Source: Micromonospora ureilytica (GTDB taxonomy: Bacteria > Actinomycetota > Actinomycetes > Mycobacteriales > Micromonosporaceae). From it: a stretch of 64,000 nucleotides of DNA. Each line of letters starts with the position of its first letter. Within the stretch, counting starts at the first letter, position 1. Shown here piece after piece: positions 47,796-56,046 of the stretch. The stretch covers positions 434,001 to 498,000 of the forward strand of contig NZ_JADOTX010000001.1 of assembly GCF_015751765.1 (NCBI RefSeq). The letters are read 5' to 3'. A program made the position numbers and the translations under genes. The notes under the pieces are model-generated. The model did no database searches. It was not told the origin of the DNA and saw only the letters and a list, made by a program, of their open reading frames with translations.

Positions 47796-48575
47796 ATGCT
47801 GCTCCGAAAGACCGCCCTCGTCCTGGCCCTCGCCACCGCCGCGCTGCTCACGTCCGCCGCCACGGCGACCGCCGCCCCGGCCGCTGTTGCCCCCACAACG
47901 CCATTCGCCGCCGCGGCGGTCAATCCCGTCATCGTGGTCGGCGGGCTCAGCGGCGTCGCCGTCGCGTACGAGCCGATCGCCGCCCGCCTACGCGCCGACG
48001 GCTACCGCACCTTCATCTACCAACTCCCCGGACTGGGCCTCGGTGACATCCCCACCTCGGCCCGCGCGTTCGCCACCTACGTCGAGCAGGTACGCGCCAA
48101 CACCGGCGCGGCGACTGTCGACGTCGTCGCCCACTCCGAAGGGGGCCTGGTCAGCCGGTACTACCTCAAGCGGCTCGGCGGCACCGCCACCGTCGGCCGG
48201 TACGTCAGCCTGGGCACACCGCAGTACGGCACGTACGTCGCCAACATCGCGGCGTTCCTGGGCCTGGGCAGCTGCGCCGGCATCGTGGCCTGCCAACAGA
48301 TGACCATCGGCTCGGCGTTCCTCGCCGACCTCAACGCCGGCGACGACACCCCGGGCGCGGTGCGCTACACCACCGTCCGCACATTGCAGGACGAGTTGGT
48401 CCGGCCGACCGGGAACGCCGCCGTCAACGACGGTGCGACGAACGTGCTGATCCAGGCGTACTGCCCGCTGCGGGTGGTCGGGCACCTCGGTCTGGTGCTC
48501 GACGGCACGGCGTACACCATCGTGCGCGGCGCTCTGGTCGACGGCCCGGTGCGACCCAACTGCCTCGCGCTCTGA
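47796..48575 (+). CDS. Secreted lipase/esterase (alpha/beta hydrolase)
   Basis: 259 residues from ATG 47796 (GGAGG 7 nt upstream). A signal peptide ends near TATA-A (about residue 26). The fold starts with NPVIVVGGLSG and YRTFIYQLPGLG. The nucleophile serine is in VVAHSEGGLVSRYY, the acid probably in NDGATNVLIQ and the histidine in VVGHLGLV. This is the class 2 (EstA/LipA-like) lipase pattern, acting on extracellular esters. A 20-bp-stem hairpin follows immediately. Confidence 0.88.
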   Translation: MLLRKTALVLALATAALLTSAATATAAPAAVAPTTPFAAAAVNPVIVVGGLSGVAVAYEPIAARLRADGYRTFIYQLPGLGLGDIPTSARAFATYVEQVRANTGAATVDVVAHSEGGLVSRYYLKRLGGTATVGRYVSLGTPQYGTYVANIAAFLGLGSCAGIVACQQMTIGSAFLADLNAGDDTPGAVRYTTVRTLQDELVRPTGNAAVNDGATNVLIQAYCPLRVVGHLGLVLDGTAYTIVRGALVDGPVRPNCLAL

Positions 48576-48578
48576 CCC

Positions 48579-48622
48579 GGTCTGCGTGCGGCGGTCCCGG
48601 AGGGGACCGCCGCACGCAGACC
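48579..48622. terminator. Perfect 20-bp-stem hairpin between lipase and aldo/keto reductase genes
   Basis: Arms 48579-48598 and 48603-48622 are exact complements with loop GGAG; the stem starts GGTCTGCGTGCGGCGG. It sits 4 bp after the lipase stop and 11 bp before the convergent gene's stop. No U-tract. Confidence 0.85.
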
Positions 48623-48632
48623 GCGCGGTGGG

Positions 48633-49505
48633 TCAGCTCGCCTTGGCGAGCGCCTCGAACTCGTCGTCGGTGAGCCGCACGTCGGCCGCACCCACGTTCT
48701 CCTCCAGGTGCGCCACCGAGGACGTGCCGGGGATCGGCAACATCACCGGCGAGCGGCGCAGCAGCCAGGCCAGCGCGAGCTGCGCGGGCGACGCGCCGTG
48801 CGCGTTGGAGATGGCGTCCAGTGGGCCGCCCGGCCGGGCCAGCTCACCTGTCGCGATCGGGTACCACGGGATGAACGCGAGGTCGTTGCGCTCGCAGTAC
48901 TCCAGCACGTCCTCGGCGCTGCGGTTGGCGAGGTTGTACAGGTTCTGCACGGACGCGATCGTCGTGATCGCCCGGGACTCCTCGATCTGCGCGACGCTCA
49001 CCTCGGACAGCCCGATGTGCTGGATCTTGCCCTCCTCCCGCAGCAGGGCCAGCTCACCGAGCTGATCGGCGAGCGGCACCTTCGGGTCGATCCGGTGCAG
49101 CTGGTACAGCGGGATGCTGTCCAGGCCGAGGTGGCGCAGGCTCAGTTCGCACTGCTGGCGCAGGTACTCCGGGCGACCCACCGCACGCCAGTCGCCAGGC
49201 CCGGACCGGGTGAAACCACCCTTGGTCGCGATGACCAGATCATCGGCGTACGGGTGCAGGGCCTCCCGGATCAGCAACTCCGACACGAACGGCCCGTACG
49301 AGTCGGCGGTGTCGATGAACGTCACGCCCAGCTCGATCGCACGGCGCAGCACGCGAACCGCCTCGGCCGGATCCTTCGGGTCACCCCAGACCCCCGGGCC
49401 GGTGATCTGCATGGCCCCGTAGCCGAGCCGGTTGACCGTGACGTCGCCGCCGATCCGGTACGTGCCGGACGCCTTCGCGGGCTGTTCACTGATGTTTGTC
49501 GCCAT
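48633..49505 (-). CDS. Aldo/keto reductase
   Basis: 290 residues. The catalytic tetrad of NADPH-dependent aldo/keto reductases is visible: Asp and Tyr in [11 protein letters not shown], Lys in IATKGGF and His in LYQLHRID. The NADPH tail-binding end is [19 protein letters not shown]. The closest style is the AKR13/YajO-like oxidoreductases of actinobacteria. Divergent from the YciI-like gene by 241 bp. Confidence 0.93.
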   Translation of the reverse strand: MATNISEQPAKASGTYRIGGDVTVNRLGYGAMQITGPGVWGDPKDPAEAVRVLRRAIELGVTFIDTADSYGPFVSELLIREALHPYADDLVIATKGGFTRSGPGDWRAVGRPEYLRQQCELSLRHLGLDSIPLYQLHRIDPKVPLADQLGELALLREEGKIQHIGLSEVSVAQIEESRAITTIASVQNLYNLANRSAEDVLEYCERNDLAFIPWYPIATGELARPGGPLDAISNAHGASPAQLALAWLLRRSPVMLPIPGTSSVAHLEENVGAADVRLTDDEFEALAKAS

Positions 49506-49746
49506 TGCCCGATCCCCAATCGTCTCGTCGTGGCGGGCGTGGACAGCGCGGGCGTGAAGAGCCCACCCGCCACCGATGGATCATCCCCCGGAACTCCACC
49601 GCCATGCCGCCGGTCGGCCGAGTGTGGGCGCGGACACGCCATGGGCGCGTGAGCCGAGTTGCCGGGAAGCGCCCGGTACGACCGGGGTGTCCATGCGACG
49701 CTGGCCGGAGCCGGTGCGTTCCGGCGCAACGGCGGAGGGAGCACCC

Positions 49747-50109
49747 ATGGGAGTGCCGCAGGTCAACTTCGCGCTCGACACGTACGAGTGCATCGTGATC
49801 TATCCCGGCGCGGCCGGGCGGGCCCTGCCCCCGGAGACCGTGCAACGGTTGCAGGCCGAGCACGCCGAGCACATGCAGGCGTTGCAGCGCCGCGGCATCG
49901 TCCTGGTCGCCGGCTCAGTGGACGGGCCGGCGCGCGAGCCGGATCCGCCGATCGGCTTCGGACTGGCCCGCACCGGCAGCGTCGACGACGTCCGCAGCGT
50001 GCTGGAGGCCGACCCGGCGGTGCAGGCCGGGCTCTACCGGGTGGAGGTGCTGACCTTCCTCTGCCCGGCCGGATCCCTTGAGTTCCCGCTGGTCAAGGCC
50101 GGCAGCTGA
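49747..50109 (+). CDS. YciI-like protein
   Basis: 120 residues from ATG 49747 (GGAGGGAG upstream); the frame to 49576 is discarded. The ferredoxin-like YciI/DGPF pattern is present: ECIVIYPGAAGRALPPETVQRLQAEHAEHM with the conserved His pair, then GIVLVAGSVDG and VLEADPAVQAGLYRVEVLTF. YciI proteins are small dimers of uncertain enzymatic role (dehalogenase or muconolactone-isomerase-like fold). Confidence 0.8.
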   Translation: MGVPQVNFALDTYECIVIYPGAAGRALPPETVQRLQAEHAEHMQALQRRGIVLVAGSVDGPAREPDPPIGFGLARTGSVDDVRSVLEADPAVQAGLYRVEVLTFLCPAGSLEFPLVKAGS

Positions 50110-50368
50110 GTCGCCGATCCATCGGTGGCTGTCGTGATGACGACGGCGTTCGCCCGCACCCGGAGTGAGTCGCCGCCGGGAGCACCCCGACAGCGCACGC
50201 CAGCGGAGGCGTACGATTCCCGGCGCGCGGTCGCTGATGCCCGTCGCCACAACGTTCCCGGTGCGGTTCCGCCCCGCCGGCCCGACGCGCGCCGCGCGTC
50301 GTTGGACACCTGTTCCGCTGCCTGCAAGGGGTCGGCCACGAGTCCGACCTGAAGGAGAGACTAGCCTG

Positions 50369-51817
50369 ATGGGCGTGACACGCCGCGTAAAGATCGTCTG
50401 CACTCTGGGTCCCGCCACCTCGTCCCCGGAGCGCATCCGGGGTCTTGTCGAGGCCGGCATGAACGTGGCGAGGCTCAACTTCAGCCACGGCAGCCACGAA
50501 GACCACGAGGCGGTCTATCGACTGGTCCGGGAGGCGTCGGAGGCGGCAGGTAAGCCGGTGGCCGTCCTCGCCGACCTGCAGGGCCCCAAGATCCGGCTCG
50601 GTAAGTTCGCCGACGGCCCGCACGAGTGGCGCACCGGCGACTCGGTCGTGATCACCGGCGACGACATCATCGGCACCAAGGAGCGGGTCTCCTGCACCTA
50701 CACCAAGCTGCCGTACGAGGTGAAGCCCGGTGACCGGCTGCTGATCGACGACGGTCGGGTCGCTGTCGAGGTCACCGACGTCACCGGCAACGACATCCGC
50801 TGCCTCGTCACCGAGGGCGGCCCGGTCTCCAACAACAAGGGCGTGTCGCTGCCCAACGTGGCGGTCAGCGTGCCCGCCATGTCGGACAAGGACGCCGAGG
50901 ACCTGCGTTTCTCCCTGGGTCTCGGCGTTGACCTGGTCGCGCTGTCCTTCGTCCGCTCGGCCGAGGACATCAAGCTCGTCCACAACATCATGGCCGAGGA
51001 GGGCGTCTTCCGGCCGGTGCTGGCCAAGGTCGAGAAGCCGGAGGCGGTGGAGCACCTGGAGGCCATCGTGCTGGCCTTCGACGGCGTGATGGTCGCCCGC
51101 GGTGACCTCGGCGTGGAGATGCCGCTGGACGAGGTCCCGCTGGTGCAGAAGCGCGCCGTGCAGCTGTGCCGGGAGAACGCCAAGCCGGTCATCGTCGCCA
51201 CCCAGATGCTCGACTCCATGATCGAGAATTCCCGCCCCACCCGGGCGGAGGCGTCCGACGTCGCCAACGCGGTGCTCGACGGCGCGGACGCGGTCATGCT
51301 CTCCGGCGAGACCAGCGTCGGCAAGTACCCGGTGCTCACCGTCAGCACCATGGCCAAGATCGTGACGACCACCGAGGCGGGCTCGATCGGGGTGCCGCGG
51401 TTGCAGCACGACCCCCGCACCCACGGTGGCGCCCTCACCGTCGCCGCCTCGTCGATCGCCCGGGCCATCAACGCCAAGGCGCTCGTCGCCTTCTCGCAGA
51501 CCGGCGACACCGTGCGACGGCTGTCCCGCCTGCACTGCGACCTGCCGCTGCTGGCCTTCACGCCGGTCCCCGAGGTGCGCGACCAGCTCGCCCTCACCTG
51601 GGGCGTGGAGACCTTCCTGATGCCGTTCGTGCAGCACACCGACGACATGTTCCGCCAGGTCGACCAGGCGCTGCTCGGCCTCGACCGGGCCAACCCCGGT
51701 GACTACGTGGTGATCGTGGCGGGTAGCCCGCCCGGCACCCCCGGCTCGACCAACACGCTGCGCGTACACCAGCTCGGCTCGCTCGTCGACGCCGCGTCGG
51801 CGCGGGCGCTGCAGTGA
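50369..51817 (+). CDS. pyk: Pyruvate kinase
   Basis: 482 residues from ATG 50369 (AAGGAG upstream). Converts phosphoenolpyruvate and ADP to pyruvate and ATP, the last step of glycolysis. Motifs: KIVCTLGPATSS, MNVARLNFSHG, the catalytic lysine segment LADLQGPKIR, VARGDLGVEMP and the active-site MLDSMI.NSRPTRAE block. The C-terminal allosteric domain is complete. It overlaps tesB by GTGA. The 259 bp upstream contain no second gene that I can support. Confidence 0.97.
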   Translation: MGVTRRVKIVCTLGPATSSPERIRGLVEAGMNVARLNFSHGSHEDHEAVYRLVREASEAAGKPVAVLADLQGPKIRLGKFADGPHEWRTGDSVVITGDDIIGTKERVSCTYTKLPYEVKPGDRLLIDDGRVAVEVTDVTGNDIRCLVTEGGPVSNNKGVSLPNVAVSVPAMSDKDAEDLRFSLGLGVDLVALSFVRSAEDIKLVHNIMAEEGVFRPVLAKVEKPEAVEHLEAIVLAFDGVMVARGDLGVEMPLDEVPLVQKRAVQLCRENAKPVIVATQMLDSMIENSRPTRAEASDVANAVLDGADAVMLSGETSVGKYPVLTVSTMAKIVTTTEAGSIGVPRLQHDPRTHGGALTVAASSIARAINAKALVAFSQTGDTVRRLSRLHCDLPLLAFTPVPEVRDQLALTWGVETFLMPFVQHTDDMFRQVDQALLGLDRANPGDYVVIVAGSPPGTPGSTNTLRVHQLGSLVDAASARALQ

Positions 51818-52698
51818 GCGACGGTCGGGTCGCGGTCGGCCAGGCGGCGGTAGACCAGCTGCTGGAAGTGCTCGACCTCGACCCGACCGGGGAGATGACC
51901 TTCCGGGGGATGAGCCCTCCGGTCGGCCCACAACGGGTGTACGGAGGCCAGGTCGCCGGCCAGGCCCTGGTCGCCGCCGGTCGCACCGTCGACCCGGAGC
52001 GCTTCGTGCACTCGCTGCACGGCTACTTCGTCCGCCCCGGCGACCCGGTCGAGCCGATCGCGTACGAGGTGGAGAACATCCGCGACGGCAGGTCCTTCTC
52101 GGTCCGCCGCTCGGTAGCCCTCCAGCACGGCAAGCCGATCTTCTTCATGTCGGCGTCGTTCCAGCGGGCCGAGGAGGGCCTGGACCACCAGGCGCCGGCC
52201 CCGCTGGACGTACCCCCGCCGCAGGACGTGCCGACGATGACCGATCGGCTCTCCCGCTACCCGGAGCGGCTGGGCATCTGGGGCCAGATCCCCCGGCCGA
52301 TCGACGTGCGCTACGTGGGCGAGCCCGGCTGGGTCCGCCCCGGCGACCGACCCGCCGACCCGCACCAGCGCGTCTGGATGCGCATCGACGGCAAACTGCC
52401 CGACGACCCCCTGCTGCACGCCTGCGCGCTCACCTACGCCTCGGACCTCACCCTGCTGGACTCGGTGCTCTCCGTGCACGGCGAGGTGTGGGGGCCGGGC
52501 GGGTTGGTCGGCGCGAGCCTGGACCACGCGCTCTGGTTCCACCGGCCGTTTCGGGCCGACGAGTGGTTCCTCTACGACTGCCTGAGCCCGTCGGCGTCCG
52601 GCGCGCGGGGGCTGGCCACCGGCCGGATGTTCACCACGGACGGCCGGCAGATCGCCAGTGCCGTCCAGGAGGGTCTGCTGCGCCGCGTCGGCGCCTGA
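51814..52698 (+). CDS. tesB: Acyl-CoA thioesterase II
   Basis: 294 residues. A double hotdog-fold thioesterase that hydrolyses acyl-CoA to free fatty acid and CoA. Motifs: FRGMSPPVGPQRVYGGQVAGQALVAAGRT, LHGYFVRPGD, then SLDHALWFHRPFRADEW with the catalytic Asp and the LATGRMFTTDGRQIASAVQEG end. The GTG overlaps the pyk stop. Normal length. Confidence 0.95.
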   Translation: MSDGRVAVGQAAVDQLLEVLDLDPTGEMTFRGMSPPVGPQRVYGGQVAGQALVAAGRTVDPERFVHSLHGYFVRPGDPVEPIAYEVENIRDGRSFSVRRSVALQHGKPIFFMSASFQRAEEGLDHQAPAPLDVPPPQDVPTMTDRLSRYPERLGIWGQIPRPIDVRYVGEPGWVRPGDRPADPHQRVWMRIDGKLPDDPLLHACALTYASDLTLLDSVLSVHGEVWGPGGLVGASLDHALWFHRPFRADEWFLYDCLSPSASGARGLATGRMFTTDGRQIASAVQEGLLRRVGA

Positions 52699-52732
52699 CG
52701 TTGTAGCCCCATCTCCGCCTGACGCTGTCGCC

Positions 52733-52760
52733 CGTCCCCGCCAGGCACCTGGCGGGGACG
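52733..52760. terminator. Hairpin between tesB and the YceI gene
   Basis: CGTCCCCGCCAGG (52733-52745) and its exact complement (52748-52760) with a two-base loop, between the two convergent stops. Confidence 0.8.
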
Positions 52761-52767
52761 AGGTGGG

Positions 52768-53436
52768 TCAGGCCTGGTGGATGGCCTCTCCGGCGATCTC
52801 GATCTGCACCGTCTTGCCGACCAGCACCCCGCCGCTCTCCAGGACGACATTCCAGAGCAGCCCGTAGTCCTCGCGGTTCATCTCGGCCGTCGCGCTGAAG
52901 CCGAAGATGTTCTGCCCGTACGGATCACGACGTGCGCCACCGAAATTCACCTCCAGGTCGACGGCCCGGGTGATCCCCTTCACGGTCAACTCACCGGTGA
53001 GGACGAATCGCCCGGGAATGCCGTCGGACTGCGGCGGAACAATGTGACTCCGGCCTCTTCCGCCCAGCCGATGGTTGCGCAGACGCGCCCACTGGAATAT
53101 GGGATCCTCGTTGCCCTGCCATTTGATGCCGGTGCTTCGATATTCGAGAGTGGGAAAGCGCTCCACGTCGAGGAAGTCGGCACTCTTCAGATGCGTGTCC
53201 CGGTCGACGCTCCCGGTGGTGATGCTGGCCGACATGATGGTGGCCGTCACCGAGGAGAGCAGCGGGTCCTCCGCCACGAAGATCTGCGCCGTGGCCTCGG
53301 CGAACTCGCCGCGCACCGGGCTCACCATCATGTGCCGGGACAGGAAACCGATCCGCTTGTGCGCCTGATCGAGAAGATAGGTGCCGGCGACCGGGATGGT
53401 CATGCCATCCCAGGTGCGTGTGGCGACATCGGTCAT
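52768..53436 (-). CDS. YceI-family lipocalin-like protein
   Basis: 222 residues, no signal peptide, so probably cytoplasmic. The YceI barrel pattern is clear: GTYLLDQAHKRIGFLSRHMMVSPVRGEF near the start, SVDRDTHLKSADFLDVERFP, LTGELTVKGITRAVDLEV and DYGLLWN. These proteins bind isoprenoid or amphiphilic ligands. An insert of about 25 residues (GNEDPIFQWARLRNHRLGG) breaks the usual beta strand after the YRSTGIKW segment; most actinobacterial relatives run about 180-200 residues. Confidence 0.88.
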   Translation of the reverse strand: MTDVATRTWDGMTIPVAGTYLLDQAHKRIGFLSRHMMVSPVRGEFAEATAQIFVAEDPLLSSVTATIMSASITTGSVDRDTHLKSADFLDVERFPTLEYRSTGIKWQGNEDPIFQWARLRNHRLGGRGRSHIVPPQSDGIPGRFVLTGELTVKGITRAVDLEVNFGGARRDPYGQNIFGFSATAEMNREDYGLLWNVVLESGGVLVGKTVQIEIAGEAIHQA

Positions 53437-53727
53437 CGTGATGCCTTCCCCCCGAGCACGCCCGGGTGTTTATCAATATGCTGCTGGCGGCCGTGTAAAC
53501 GGCCAGACATTCGTACTCCCGCCCAGCATAGGGACGCTCCGGAACGGCATTTCGGCCACCACCGTGCGGTGGATCATGACGTACCTCACCGGCCCCTACC
53601 GGCGGCCGTCCACCGGACCCTGCCGGCCAGCCGGACCAGCGCCGGCGGCGATCCTGCCCATCAATGCGTGGCCGATCGGCCGAGGGTCGCCCGCCCGCCC
53701 GGTTGACCAGCGACTAACCTTGCCGAC

Positions 53728-54192
53728 ATGCGCCTCTCCGCACGGGTCGACTATGCCCTCCGCGCGGCCGCCGAGCTTGCCGCGACGGCCAGCGGCCCCG
53801 GGCGCGGCCGGCCGGTCACGGCCGACCAGATCGCCCGCGCCCAGGAGATCCCGCCGAAGTTCCTGGAGAGCATCCTTCTCCAACTGCGCCGCGGCGGCAT
53901 CGTGCACGCCCAGCGCGGCCCGGAGGGCGGCTACTGGCTGGCCCGCCCCGCCGAGGAGATCTCCCTCGCCGAGGTCATCCGGGTGATCGACGGGCCCCTC
54001 GCCCACGTACGCGGGCAACGCCCCGAGCAGCTCGGCTACCACGGCCCGGCGCACGCCCTCCAAGAGGTCTGGATCGCGCTGCGGGCGAGCGAGCGGGAGA
54101 TCCTGGAACTGGTCAGCGTCGGCGATGTGGCCGCCGGCACCCTGCCCGCACGCGTCACCGAGCTGGCCGCCGACCCACGCGCCTGGATCTGA
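53728..54192 (+). CDS. Rrf2-family regulator without Fe-S cysteines
   Basis: 154 residues. Winged helix MRLSARVDYALRAAAELA, then ADQIARAQEIPPKFLESILLQLRRGGIVHAQRGPEGGYWLARP. The Cys ligands used by IscR, NsrR and RsrR are absent: the protein has no cysteine at all. It is therefore more like CymR-type cysteine-metabolism repressors. The TSUP exporter downstream fits such control of sulfur metabolism; this link is inference. Confidence 0.88.
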   Translation: MRLSARVDYALRAAAELAATASGPGRGRPVTADQIARAQEIPPKFLESILLQLRRGGIVHAQRGPEGGYWLARPAEEISLAEVIRVIDGPLAHVRGQRPEQLGYHGPAHALQEVWIALRASEREILELVSVGDVAAGTLPARVTELAADPRAWI

Positions 54193-54353
54193 GCGCCGGC
54201 TCGCCGCCCGGCTCCGCGTCACCCGGCGGGCCTGGGTCTGCGTGGCGGCTCGCTTTCCCGGCCTCGCGCCATCTGCCGCTGACCCGGCGCACCGCCCCCG
54301 GGCGTCCCATCCACCGATCGGGGGCTTGACCCCGGCTGCCCAATCCCGCATTG

Positions 54354-54366
54354 TCGACCAAGTCGA
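54354..54366. promoter_or_regulatory. Palindrome upstream of the TSUP gene, candidate Rrf2 site
   Basis: TCGAC-CAA-GTCGA, 5-bp arms, directly before AGGAG and the ATG at 54373. A short but exact dyad placed for repression of the TSUP exporter. Confidence 0.4.
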
Positions 54367-54396
54367 TAGGAGATGCCGAAAAGTCAGGGGGCGCTC

Positions 54397-55383
54397 GTGC
54401 GCAAGCTGTTGGTCCTCGCTCTGGTCGGGCTCGTCGCGCAACTGATCGATGGTTCGCTCGGCATGGCGTACGGCTTGACCTCGTCCACCCTGCTGTTGGT
54501 CGCCGGGGTTGCCCCGGCTGCCGCCTCGGCCTCGGTGCACCTGGCCGAGATCGGCACCACGCTCGCCGCCGGGGTCGCGCACTGGCGGTTCGGCAACGTC
54601 GACTGGCGGGTGGTGACGCGCATCGCCCTACCCGGCGCGGTCGGCGCCTTCGCCGGCGCCACAGTGCTCAGCTCGATCTCCACCGAGGCCGCCGCGCCGT
54701 GGATGGCCGGCATTCTCTTCACCCTCGGCGCGTACCTCCTGATCCGCTTCGCCCGACCACTGCGCACCGACCGGGTCGGCGGGCGGCTACGCGGTCGTTT
54801 CCTCGGCCCGCTGGGCCTGGTCGCCGGCTTCGTCGACGCCACCGGCGGCGGCGGATGGGGCCCGGTGGCCACCCCGGCGCTGCTGGTCTCCGGCCGCATG
54901 GAGCCCCGCAAGGTGATCGGCTCCGTGGACACCGCCGAGTTCGTCGTGGCCGGCGCGGCCAGCATCGGCTTCCTGATCGGGTTGGGCACTGAGGGATTCC
55001 TGCTCCCCACCGTCGCCGCGCTGCTCATCGGCGGGCTCATCGCCGCCCCGCTGGCCGCCTGGCTGGTGCGAATCGTGCCCGCCCAACTGCTCGGCGCGGC
55101 AGTCGGCGGCGTCATCGTGCTGACCAACGCCCGCACCCTGATCCGCTCCGCCGAACTGGACGGTCCGCCCCGCCCCGCCCTGTACGCCCTGCTGGCCGTC
55201 GGCTGGCTGGCCGCCCTGGTGTTGGCCGTGCGCGCCCTGCGCCGTACCCGCCGCGCCCGCGCCGAAGCCGCGAGCGCTTCCCCCGCCGCCGCTGCCGGCG
55301 CGCCCGCCGAGGCCGCCGATGTTGCTCCCGCCGACGAGGTCCCAGCCGATCTGGCGGCAACGGGTACGCCCGCCCCACGCTGA
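54397..55383 (+). CDS. TSUP (TauE/SafE) family sulfite/sulfonate exporter
   Basis: 328 residues from GTG 54397 (AGGGGG about 5 nt upstream). ATG 54373 has AGGAG touching it, too close for normal initiation, but could be used. About eight membrane segments. The TSUP repeats are LVAQLIDGSLGMAYGLTSSTLLL and GFVDATGGGGWGPVATPALL. Exports sulfite, thiosulfate or organosulfonates. The C-terminal 60 residues are Ala/Pro-rich and low-complexity. Downstream of the Rrf2 regulator. Confidence 0.9.
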   Translation: MRKLLVLALVGLVAQLIDGSLGMAYGLTSSTLLLVAGVAPAAASASVHLAEIGTTLAAGVAHWRFGNVDWRVVTRIALPGAVGAFAGATVLSSISTEAAAPWMAGILFTLGAYLLIRFARPLRTDRVGGRLRGRFLGPLGLVAGFVDATGGGGWGPVATPALLVSGRMEPRKVIGSVDTAEFVVAGAASIGFLIGLGTEGFLLPTVAALLIGGLIAAPLAAWLVRIVPAQLLGAAVGGVIVLTNARTLIRSAELDGPPRPALYALLAVGWLAALVLAVRALRRTRRARAEAASASPAAAAGAPAEAADVAPADEVPADLAATGTPAPR

Positions 55384-55394
55384 ACTCCGTCTCA

Positions 55395-55469
55395 CCCCGC
55401 CCCGCCCCGCCCCGCCAGCCCTGCCCCGCGCCCCCCCGGAGGGGCCGCCCCGCCCCGCCCCGCCCCGCC
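55395..55469. repeat. (CCCCG)n satellite blocks
   Basis: Four CCCCG pentamers at 55395-55414 and a second block at about 55446-55469. On the minus strand these are G-runs able to form G-quadruplexes. The same pentamer appears inverted at 55930-56040. Confidence 0.85.
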
Positions 55470-55523
55470 GTCAGCCTGCTCGCTGGCTCCACGGGAAAGA
55501 CACCGCGCCCGCGCCGACGCCCC

Positions 55524-55600
55524 CGTCGATCATGGAGTTGTGGTGGGATGAATGTCGCTGTCAATGCGGTTTGTCGGGCACCACGACTCCATGATCGACG
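55524..55600. repeat. Long inverted repeat 1
   Basis: 22-nt arms 55524-55545 and 55579-55600 (left arm starts CGTCGATCATGGAG) with a single G.T pair and a 33-nt loop. Intergenic; no terminal target duplications seen. Confidence 0.8.
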
Positions 55601-55725
55601 CGGGCGCTGCGCGCGGGTGCTGCGCGGGGGTGCTGTGCGGTGGTGGGGTGCGCGGAGGCGTGCGGGCCGGAGCGCGGCGATGCCTCGTCGAACGTCGTGG
55701 TTGCCGAGGCTGAACCACCCAAGAT

Positions 55726-55791
55726 CGTGCTCGATCGTGGATGTAGTGGCATCCCGGCGCTTCGTGGCCACTACATCCACGATCGAGCGTG
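55726..55791. repeat. Long inverted repeat 2
   Basis: Exact 21-bp arms 55730-55750 and 55767-55787 (left arm begins CTCGATCGTGGATG), extended by about four pairs including wobbles; 16-nt loop. Preceded by CCAAGATC. Confidence 0.82.
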
Positions 55792-55871
55792 ACATTGACG
55801 GCCGCGGGCACCCAAACCCCGCTCCCGGCCTACCGGCGACGACGTTCGTCGGCACGATCCGCAATATCAGG

Positions 55872-55909
55872 GATGTTGCTGTCTCTCGCGCGTCGGAGGC
55901 AGCAACATC
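55872..55909. repeat. Long inverted repeat 3
   Basis: 14-bp stem with one wobble, 55872-55885 with 55896-55909 (GATGTTGCTG outermost). Flanked by outer CGCAA/TTGCG (55860-55864, 55917-55921) and GTAGATCTTG, resembling the edges of the 28909 hairpin. Confidence 0.7.
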
Positions 55910-55929
55910 GGGGAAGTTGCGTAGATCTT

Positions 55930-56046
55930 GGGGCGGGGCGGGGCGGGGCGGGGCGGGGCGCGGCGGGGCGGGGCGGGGCGCGGCGGGGTTAGGGGGTGGG
56001 CGGGGCGGGGCGGGGCGGCGGGGTTAGGGGGTGGGCGGGGTGGTGG
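55930..56046. repeat. (GGGCG)n satellite with 35-bp tandem duplication
   Basis: Runs of GGGCG/GCGGG from 55931. The 25-bp segment 55981-56005 is repeated exactly at 56016-56040, 35 bp later; the second copy contains the last codons and TAA of the decarboxylase gene. Strong G-quadruplex potential on the plus strand. Confidence 0.88.

Larger units (their letters stand above)
55384..56023. other. 640-bp gene-free region of hairpins and G/C satellite
   Basis: No supported gene between the convergent TSUP and decarboxylase stops. It holds (CCCCG)n blocks at its left end, three long inverted repeats (55524-55600, 55726-55791, 55872-55909), and a (GGGCG)n block ending in a duplicated copy of the decarboxylase stop region. 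Small open frames here are Arg/Gly/Pro runs from repeats. Confidence 0.85.
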
